NCBI GenBank assembly: GCA_946885665.1
Contig: CAMPGT010000018.1
Coordinates: 1-28,007 of the forward strand
Length of the DNA: 28,007 nt
Source: an uncultured Chitinophagaceae bacterium
GTDB lineage: Bacteria; Bacteroidota; Bacteroidia; Chitinophagales; Chitinophagaceae
Direction: 5' to 3'
Shown one piece after another: positions 22,879 to 28,007 of this stretch. The position numbers were made by a program, and so were the translations under genes. Under the pieces are notes generated by a model. That model ran no database searches and was not told the DNA's origin. It saw only the letters and a list, made by a program, of their open reading frames with translations. Within the stretch, counting starts at the first letter, position 1; the number at the start of each line of letters is the position of its first letter.

Positions 22879-25629
22879 ATGGAGCTGACCAAAAACTACG
22901 AGCCCGCGATCATAGAACAGAAATGGAACGCGCATTGGAAAGAAAAGGATTATTTCAGCAGCGTTCCCGATTCCCGCCAGCCATTTACGGTTGTTATCCC
23001 CCCACCGAATGTGACCGGTGTTTTGCACATGGGGCACACACTCAACGAAACCGTTCAGGATATTCTTGTGCGCAAAGCACGCATGAGCGGCTTCAATGCC
23101 TGCTGGGTGCCCGGCAGCGACCACGCCTCTATTGCCACCGAAGCGAAGGTGGTCGACATGCTGAAAAGAGAAAAGAACATCAGCAAGTCGCAGCTTTCCC
23201 GGGAAGAGTTCATGGCCTATGCCTTTGAATGGAAAGAAAAATACGGCGGTATCATCTATCACCAGATCGAGAAACTGGGATGCAGCGTTGATTGGAACCG
23301 CACCACCTTCACCATGGATGCCCACTACTATCACGCCGTCATGAAGGTGTTCATCGACCTGTACAACAAGGGCCTCATCTATCGCGGCGCCCGGATGATC
23401 AACTGGGATACGGTTGCCAAAACAGCGCTCAGCGATGAGGAAGTGGAACACCGCGACATGCAGGGACGTCTGTATTATGTAAAATATTTTATCGTTGACG
23501 ATGCCGGCGCCGATGTTTCCGGTTTCAGCGAAACGTCTCCTTATATTGTTATCGCCACGCAACGCCCCGAAACGATCATGGGAGATACGGCGGTGGCCGT
23601 AAACCCGAACGACGAACGATACAAGCCGCTGCATGGTAAATACGCGGTGGTGCCTTTTGTGAACCGCATCGTTCCCATCATCACCGATGATTACATCGAC
23701 CCTGCGTTCGGAACGGGCATGCTTAAGGTAACGCCCGCACACGACATCAACGACTACAACATTGGCTTGAAACATCACCTGCCGGTTGTTGATACGCTGA
23801 ATGAAGACGGCACACTAACCGATGCAGCCGGCCCTTTTGCAGGTTTGGAAAGATTCGAGGCCCGCAAGAAGGTGGCTGGAGCATTGAAGGAAAATGGATG
23901 GCTGCTGAAAGAAGAGGAATACCAGACGCGCGCGGGATACAGCCAGCGCACACAGTCGGTAGTGGAACCACGCATTTCCACGCAATGGTTCCTTTCCGTA
24001 TCCAGCCTCGCACAAAAAGCGCTCGAACCGGTGCTGGATGGAAGGATAAAGATCCATCCGGAAGAAAGATTTCTGAATACCTATAAATACTGGCTGTCGA
24101 ACATGAAAGACTGGTGCATCAGCCGCCAGTTGTGGTGGGGACAGCGCATACCGGCGTGGTACGACCAGGACGGCAGGTACGTGGTGGCAGATAGTGAGGA
24201 GGAGGCCAACCGTTTGTACCAGGAAAAATATGCCGCGCCGGCGAAATTATCGCAGGATGAAGATGTACTCGACACCTGGTTTTCTTCGTGGCTGTGGCCG
24301 ATGGAAGTATTCAACGGCATCTCCGATCCCGGCAATAAGGATATTAATTACTACTACCCCACTTCGGTACTGGTAACCGGTCAGGACATCATATTTTTTT
24401 GGGTGGCGCGTATGATCATGGCCGGTATGGAATACAAGAATGAGATTCCCTTCAGCGATGTGTACTTCACCGGAATGGTGCGCGACAAGCAGGGAAGAAA
24501 GATGAGTAAGAGCCTCGGCAATTCGCCCGACCTTCTCGAACTTATCGACAGGTACGGGGCAGATGCGGTGCGCTTCGGAATCATGATCTCTTCACCTGCA
24601 GGAAACGATTTGCTGTTCGACGAAACCTCGCCCGAACAGGGAAGGAATTTCAACAATAAAATATGGAACGCGCTGAAGCTGGTAAAAATGTGGCAGCAGC
24701 GGGCGACACAACCCGGGTTCGAAGAGGCTGAGCCGAGCGGCCAGGAAGCGATACAGGTAATGGACGTTTCCGGATTTTCGGGAACAGTGGATGTTGATGC
24801 AGAGCATGATGGGCAAATGATCTCCGGCAGGCACGACTTTGCCGTGCGGTGGTTTGAAAACCGTCTTGCCCAGGCAAAAGAGGAAGTGGAGTTGCTGTAT
24901 GCCGACTTCAAATTAAGTGAGGCACTCAAAACAATTTACTCCCTCATTTGGGATGATTTCTGCAGTTGGTACCTTGAATGGGTAAAACCGGCGCAGGACC
25001 AGGCGCCCGATCCCGCCATCTGCAGGAAAACAACCGGCTTCTTTACCGAACTGATGCAACTGCTGCACCCATTCATGCCTTTTATTACCGAAGAGGTGTA
25101 TCATTTGCTTGAAGAGAGAACGGATGACCTCTGTGTTCGCCAGTTCACAAAGAAAGGTGCGCCTGATGCGAATGTACTGCAGGCAGGAACGCTGTTGAAG
25201 GAAGTGATCACAGGATTGCGTGATGCACGCAACCGCAACAAGCTCAGGCAGCGTGATGAGATCAAGCTTTATATTATTACAGATACGCCTGACCTTTATC
25301 GCTCGGTCTATCACATTCTCACCAAACAGATCAACGCCAATACGATTGCTTTCAATACCGAAGCGATCGGGCACAATGTTTCCGTGGTAATTGGTAAGGA
25401 TAAATTTTTTCTTGAAACTGCGGCGCCGGTTGACAATACTGAACAGAAGGAAAGCCTGATAAAAGAGCTAAAGCATCTCGAAGGATTTTTATTATCGGTG
25501 GAAAAGAAATTATCCAACGAGCGTTTCATGCAGCATGCGAAACCTGAAGTGATCGCGCTTGAGCAGAAGAAGAAGTCGGATGCGGAAACCAAGATCACGG
25601 TGATTCGTGAAAGCCTCTCGCAATTGTAA
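22879..25629 (+). CDS. valS: Valyl-tRNA synthetase
   Basis: ValS charges tRNA-Val with valine in the cytosol. The 916-residue class I synthetase has PPPNVTGVLHMGHTLN with the HIGH-type HMGH at 50-53, GSDHASIATEAKV, the editing domain (about 190-350) and GRKMSKSLGN with KMSKS at 541-545. It ends with the anticodon-binding domain (ENRLAQAKEEVELLYADFKLSEALKTIY region) and a C-terminal coiled coil (last 65 residues, Lys/Glu-rich). Length is normal. I chose the ATG at 22879 (MELTKNYEPAIIEQKW) because ValS proteins begin here and a promoter box sits just upstream; the open frame from 22813 adds non-family residues. It is a single gene, with tRNA-Val nearby. Confidence 0.98.
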   Translation: MELTKNYEPAIIEQKWNAHWKEKDYFSSVPDSRQPFTVVIPPPNVTGVLHMGHTLNETVQDILVRKARMSGFNACWVPGSDHASIATEAKVVDMLKREKNISKSQLSREEFMAYAFEWKEKYGGIIYHQIEKLGCSVDWNRTTFTMDAHYYHAVMKVFIDLYNKGLIYRGARMINWDTVAKTALSDEEVEHRDMQGRLYYVKYFIVDDAGADVSGFSETSPYIVIATQRPETIMGDTAVAVNPNDERYKPLHGKYAVVPFVNRIVPIITDDYIDPAFGTGMLKVTPAHDINDYNIGLKHHLPVVDTLNEDGTLTDAAGPFAGLERFEARKKVAGALKENGWLLKEEEYQTRAGYSQRTQSVVEPRISTQWFLSVSSLAQKALEPVLDGRIKIHPEERFLNTYKYWLSNMKDWCISRQLWWGQRIPAWYDQDGRYVVADSEEEANRLYQEKYAAPAKLSQDEDVLDTWFSSWLWPMEVFNGISDPGNKDINYYYPTSVLVTGQDIIFFWVARMIMAGMEYKNEIPFSDVYFTGMVRDKQGRKMSKSLGNSPDLLELIDRYGADAVRFGIMISSPAGNDLLFDETSPEQGRNFNNKIWNALKLVKMWQQRATQPGFEEAEPSGQEAIQVMDVSGFSGTVDVDAEHDGQMISGRHDFAVRWFENRLAQAKEEVELLYADFKLSEALKTIYSLIWDDFCSWYLEWVKPAQDQAPDPAICRKTTGFFTELMQLLHPFMPFITEEVYHLLEERTDDLCVRQFTKKGAPDANVLQAGTLLKEVITGLRDARNRNKLRQRDEIKLYIITDTPDLYRSVYHILTKQINANTIAFNTEAIGHNVSVVIGKDKFFLETAAPVDNTEQKESLIKELKHLEGFLLSVEKKLSNERFMQHAKPEVIALEQKKKSDAETKITVIRESLSQL

Positions 25630-25661
25630 GAAAAACACTTCGGTTTTTTGGTGTTTGCACC

Positions 25662-25692
25662 TTGTGCAGCCTTCTCCCCCATTCTATCTTTA
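25662..25692 (+). promoter_or_regulatory. Candidate promoter of the double-glycine peptide cluster
   Basis: TTG (25662-25664), a 20-base spacer and TATCTTTA (25685-25692), with one mismatch in the -7 box (final A for G). It lies about 100 bases before the first precursor gene. A transcript would start near 25699 and carry a leader with a short open frame (25708-25773). Confidence 0.5.
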
Positions 25693-25707
25693 CAACCTCA
25701 TGAGAGA

Positions 25708-25773
25708 ATGATCAACGGGGAGTTTTTACCGTATGCCCCGGACCCTGATCAGGTCCTGAAGACGGGTAATTAA
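25708..25773 (+). CDS. Possible 21-residue leader ORF upstream of the peptide cluster
   Basis: An ATG-started frame of 21 codons (begins MINGEFLPYAPDPDQ) lies in the predicted 5' leader of the peptide cluster. It is preceded by a three-codon frame at 25700 whose TGA overlaps its ATG. The near-palindrome around CCTGATCAGG (25746-25755 region) is inside it. I recognise nothing in it; it may be chance or a regulatory leader peptide. Confidence 0.2.
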   Translation: MINGEFLPYAPDPDQVLKTGN

Positions 25774-25790
25774 TCCATTAAAACAAGAAT

Positions 25791-25970
25791 ATGAGTGAAA
25801 GAAGATTTCCCCCCGGGGAAGGGCTACGTGTGTTAAGCCGCGAAGAGGCGCTGCAGGTGAAGGGAGGTAACGGCTGGTTGCAGTTGCTGCTGAAATTCAC
25901 TTCCTATGGCGTCACCTATTTTTTCAAAATGGGTGTACGCGAGGGCCGAAGAATGCGCGATCTGATTTAA
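25791..25970 (+). CDS. Double-glycine leader peptide precursor 1 (bacteriocin/signal-like, 59 aa)
   Basis: This 59-residue frame begins with a leader of 26 residues containing VLSREEALQVKGG. The pattern of hydrophobic residues at -4, -7 and -12 relative to a Gly-Gly end is the hallmark of substrates of C39-peptidase transporters. Cleavage after Gly26 would release a 33-residue product that starts NGWLQLLLKF, is amphipathic and aromatic in the middle (TSYGVTYFFK), and ends strongly basic (REGRRMRD, then Leu-Ile). The product has no Cys or modification-enzyme partner in view, so an unmodified cationic peptide is most likely. The gene is 29 bases before the second precursor and 0.5 kb before the matching transporter. 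No known bacteriocin family is recognised; a pheromone role is an alternative. Confidence 0.72.
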   Translation: MSERRFPPGEGLRVLSREEALQVKGGNGWLQLLLKFTSYGVTYFFKMGVREGRRMRDLI

Positions 25971-25999
25971 TTACATTGACCACTTAAAAATCATGCAAC

Positions 26000-26224
26000 A
26001 TGAAAAAACAACTGATATCCACAAATCATTTACCCGAGTTAACATTTGATGAATGCAACACAATTACGGGCGGGGGAGACATCAAAAGTACAGTGAAGTG
26101 CATTGTTTACGCGCTCGCAGGAAAAGGCGGCGGCGGCGGCGGAATGCGTACGTTTTTGTTGGGCCCCACGCTATGGGGATTGGCCCGTGTTGTAGGAGTA
26201 GTGGTAGGATGTGCGAACTTATAA
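26000..26224 (+). CDS. Double-glycine leader peptide precursor 2 (Gly-rich, hydrophobic, 74 aa)
   Basis: This 74-residue precursor has the leader MKKQLISTNHLPELTFDECN, then TITGGG. LTFDEC..ITGG is a typical double-glycine leader end, with cleavage expected after Gly25. The product (about 49 residues, from GDIKSTVKC) has two cysteines (34 and 71) that could form a disulfide. A six-glycine run sits after GK (43-48), and the C-terminal half is very hydrophobic (TFLLGPTLWGLARVVGVVVG). This suits a membrane-active class II bacteriocin-like peptide, perhaps acting with precursor 1 as a pair. Both share the leader type and the downstream C39 transporter. No homologue is recognised from memory. Confidence 0.75.
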   Translation: MKKQLISTNHLPELTFDECNTITGGGDIKSTVKCIVYALAGKGGGGGGMRTFLLGPTLWGLARVVGVVVGCANL

Positions 26225-26230
26225 GAAAAA

Positions 26231-26253
26231 GGAACATCCGGCATGGATGTTCC
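26231..26253 (+). terminator. Perfect hairpin after the precursor genes
   Basis: GGAACATCC-GGCAT-GGATGTTCC is a perfect 9-bp stem seven bases after the second precursor's stop. No U-run follows (GCATTG), so it is not a full intrinsic terminator. It may protect the 3' end of a processed precursor mRNA or partly stop transcription so that precursors outnumber the transporter. Confidence 0.6.
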
Positions 26254-26289
26254 GCATTGTACACAACTAAGATGAATCATCCTGCTGCA

Positions 26290-26307
26290 GGCAGGAACAA
26301 ACCTGCC
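26290..26307 (+). repeat. Small hairpin before the 39-residue membrane peptide gene
   Basis: GGCAGG-AACAAA-CCTGCC forms a 6-bp stem ending three bases before the ATG at 26311. In that position it could hide the ribosome entry region. Its role is untested and the stem is short. Confidence 0.45.
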
Positions 26308-26310
26308 GGA

Positions 26311-26430
26311 ATGAAAAAATTTATCCTGCTGGCGATTGCGGTATTGCTCACGTTGTTACTCTGTCTGGCGCTTTTTTATTACGGCAGGCAGGAGGGAACA
26401 ACGGTGAGGCAGCAGATCGAAAGCAAATAA
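26311..26430 (+). CDS. Small membrane peptide in the double-glycine cluster (39 aa)
   Basis: From the ATG at 26311 the frame encodes 39 residues: MKK, one long hydrophobic helix (about 4-23, with a Leu-rich LLTLLLCLALFYY stretch), then a polar tail (GRQEGTTVRQQIESK). An in-frame ATG at 26272 would add 13 polar residues; the MKK start is favoured because it gives a clean anchor. It sits between the precursor genes and the transporter (25 bases before it). By position it could be an immunity protein or a transporter accessory, but no family is recognised and this is inference. It lacks a double-glycine leader, so it is not a third precursor. Confidence 0.6.
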   Translation: MKKFILLAIAVLLTLLLCLALFYYGRQEGTTVRQQIESK

Positions 26431-26455
26431 CAGAAGTAACAGACTGGAAGATACG

Positions 26456-28007
26456 ATGAGGAAGTACTGCCGTGTGAGGCAAAGGGATTTGACGGATTGT
26501 GGTGCCGCGTGCCTGGCGTCGGTATTTGCGCATTACGGATTACATGTTCCGGTTGCCCGCATAAGGCAATGGGCGGATACGGATCAGTCGGGCACCAGCG
26601 TATATGGATTGTTACAGGCGGCAAAAAAAGTGAACATGGAGGCTAAGGCAGTAAAGGCGACTTCGTGTTCACTGCCGTCTGTATCTTTTCCTGCCATTGC
26701 ACACGTGATCGTGCAGGAATCAATCACTCACTTTGTGGTGATTGACTCGATGAGGGCAAGCGAAGTGACTGTGATGGATCCGGCAGAAGGGCACTTCAGA
26801 AAAATGTCTCTGCAGGCGTTCAGTGAAGTATGGACGGGCGTATTGTTAATATTAGTGCCTGGCGAGGGGTTCCAAACTAACAGAAAATCCAGTAACCGGA
26901 AAAAAATATCGGCACTCATTCGCCCGTACAGAACATCGCTGTTCATCGCCATGCTTTGCTCGATTGGCTTTAGCATCATCGGCATTACCGGCACCATGTA
27001 CCTCAGGCAGGTGGTTGACGGCGTGCTGGAAACGGAGGAAACGGCAATGCTTGCCTTTCTTTCCCTGGCAATGATATTCATGCTGGTGCTGCAGTATTTA
27101 ACAGGATTGCTGAAGGGCTACCTTGTATTGAGAACGAGCCAATCTATAGACGGTAAGCTCGTGCTGGGTTATTATCATCACCTGCTGCACCTGCCGCAAA
27201 AGTTCTTTGACACGATGCGAACCGGCGAGATGGTCAGCCGCATCAACGATGCCACGATGATCAACTCCTTTGTAAATGAGGTGGTCATGAATGCCGTTGT
27301 GGACGTTATGATCCTGGTTTCTTCAATCGTATTAATGTTCGTGTATTATTGGAAGCTGGCAATAGTAATGCTTTTGATTGTACCCGTGTATGGGTTATTG
27401 TTCTATTTGAGTAACCTGGTGAACAAAAAATGGCAGCGCAGGATCATGGAAGAAGGAGCAACGCTCGAATCATTGTTGGTTCAAACCCTTACTGCGGCAT
27501 CCACTATCAAAAAGCTGGCAATCGAGCAGCATATTTATGAAAAGGTGAGGATAAAATATGTGCGGTTACTGCAGATGGTTAGGCATTCGGCGTGGCGGCA
27601 TACTTCCATTCATGTGTCGGCCGATTTCATTACGCGCATATTCACTGTTTTGGTTTTATGGGCAGGCTGCTATTTCGTTTTTGCGAAAAACCTTACTAAG
27701 GGCGAGTTGCTGGCCTTCTATGCTTTGATCAGCTATTTTACATCGCCGGTGCTCAGCCTGCTGTCTGTCAATAAGAACGTGAGGGATGCCCTGATCGCTG
27801 CGGATAGGTTATTTGAGGTAATGGAGATGGAAAAGGAGGAGGCTGATGGCGGATACGCAAACTTCAGCAATGCGTTTTCTCCGCTGGCGGGACTTCATGC
27901 AGAGCGGCAAAAGTATCCCCCGCTGGCGGAACTTCGTGCAGAGCGGCAAAAATATCCCCCGCTGGCAGGACTTCGTGCAGAGCGGCAAAAATATCCCCCG
28001 CTGGCGG
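26456..28007 (+). CDS. Peptidase-containing ABC transporter (C39 PCAT), 3' part outside the window
   Basis: PCATs cut double-glycine leaders and export the peptide. The 517 codons visible contain an N-terminal C39 peptidase (1-135) with all key residues: Gln9 (oxyanion), Cys15 in LTDCGAACL, His92 in THFVVID and Asp108 in MDPAEG. After it comes an ABC membrane domain (about 155-445) of about six helices with the family pattern PQKFFDTMRTGEMVSRINDA. The ATPase domain is not yet reached. From residue 476, right after the usual DRLFEVMEMEKEE linker, the frame enters a 39-bp tandem repeat that encodes PLAGLRAERQKYP-like units and runs to the window end. The reading frame stays open throughout. The gene follows two double-glycine precursors, its probable substrates. 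Whether the ATPase domain follows intact cannot be seen. Confidence 0.92.
   Translation, partial: MRKYCRVRQRDLTDCGAACLASVFAHYGLHVPVARIRQWADTDQSGTSVYGLLQAAKKVNMEAKAVKATSCSLPSVSFPAIAHVIVQESITHFVVIDSMRASEVTVMDPAEGHFRKMSLQAFSEVWTGVLLILVPGEGFQTNRKSSNRKKISALIRPYRTSLFIAMLCSIGFSIIGITGTMYLRQVVDGVLETEETAMLAFLSLAMIFMLVLQYLTGLLKGYLVLRTSQSIDGKLVLGYYHHLLHLPQKFFDTMRTGEMVSRINDATMINSFVNEVVMNAVVDVMILVSSIVLMFVYYWKLAIVMLLIVPVYGLLFYLSNLVNKKWQRRIMEEGATLESLLVQTLTAASTIKKLAIEQHIYEKVRIKYVRLLQMVRHSAWRHTSIHVSADFITRIFTVLVLWAGCYFVFAKNLTKGELLAFYALISYFTSPVLSLLSVNKNVRDALIAADRLFEVMEMEKEEADGGYANFSNAFSPLAGLHAERQKYPPLAELRAERQKYPPLAGLRAERQKYPPLA
27881..28007 (+). repeat. In-frame 39-bp tandem repeat inside the transporter gene
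   Basis: CCGCTGGCGG-type cores begin at 27881, 27920, 27959 and 27998, each exactly 39 bases apart; the window cuts the fourth unit. Between cores lies GACTTCGTGCAGAGCGGCAA followed by AAATATCCC. As 39 is 13 codons the frame is kept, giving a 13-residue unit PLA-G/E-L-R/H-AERQKYP. Units differ by only a few substitutions. The core matches, on the opposite strand, the core of the intergenic 48-bp array at 2723-2935. Confidence 0.92.

Noticed and set aside
25633..25656. Intrinsic terminator after valS (AAACACT/GGTGTTT)
   Set aside because: The stem is only 7 bp including a G-T pair, with a 10-base loop and no U-run after it.
26053..26430. A 125-codon frame spanning 26053-26430 that overlaps precursor 2 in another frame
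   Set aside because: Its first 70 residues are arginine-rich out-of-frame reading of the glycine-run region; only the C-terminal 39 residues from the ATG at 26311 look like a real membrane peptide.
26348..27081. Minus-strand frames opposite the C39 transporter
   Set aside because: The plus strand has an intact, continuous transporter frame with all catalytic residues.

Overview
The window looks like a chromosomal piece of a Bacteroidota genome, most likely family Chitinophagaceae. This is inferred from promoters of the TTG-N19/20-TAnnTTTG type, start codons lying a few bases after the -7 box, and gene content (GH2/GH26 glycosidases, type III truncated globin, Bacteroidota-type ClpS, a lipoprotein hydrolase with a PKD-like tail). 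Genes are dense and almost all look intact. No rRNA, CRISPR array, insertion sequence or integrase was seen.

Layout. 48-2692 (+): a VWA-domain protein followed by its MoxR/chelatase-like AAA+ ATPase. 2693-3003: a five-copy 48-bp repeat array and GC-rich hairpins between convergent operons. 3004-7323 (-): plsC, priA and murB. 7364-8638 (+): mtaB, overlapping the 3' end of nhaA. 8610-14120 (-): a GH2 glycosidase, a glycosyltransferase, a GH1-like glycosidase and nhaA, closely spaced; none of the three carbohydrate enzymes has a signal peptide. 14231-15654 (+): a YihY/BrkB membrane protein and a stand-alone receiver-domain response regulator, ending at a strong two-way terminator. 15721-16917 (-): a lipoprotein alpha/beta hydrolase. 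17233-19534 (+): a secreted YceI protein and a GH26 mannanase-like enzyme. 19524-20054 (-): a group III truncated hemoglobin and tRNA-Val(UAC). 20168-21126 (+): clpS-aat, an N-degron module. 21127-22428 (-): a DnaQ exonuclease/GIY-YIG nuclease fusion. 22627-22740 (+): a 37-residue one-helix membrane peptide with its own promoter and terminator. 22879-25629 (+): valS.

The most novel part is 25662 to the window end. Two small genes encode peptides with double-glycine leaders (59 and 74 residues). They are followed by a hairpin, a 39-residue single-helix membrane peptide, and a C39-peptidase-containing ABC transporter (PCAT) that runs off the window. This reads as a compact system for making, trimming and exporting peptides (bacteriocin or signal). 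I do not recognise the precursor peptides. In the linker between the transporter's membrane domain and its expected ATPase domain sits an in-frame 39-bp tandem repeat, encoding a 13-residue unit. It shares its short GC-rich core with the intergenic 48-bp array at 2723-2935, so one dispersed repeat family appears to be both non-coding and read as protein in this genome.
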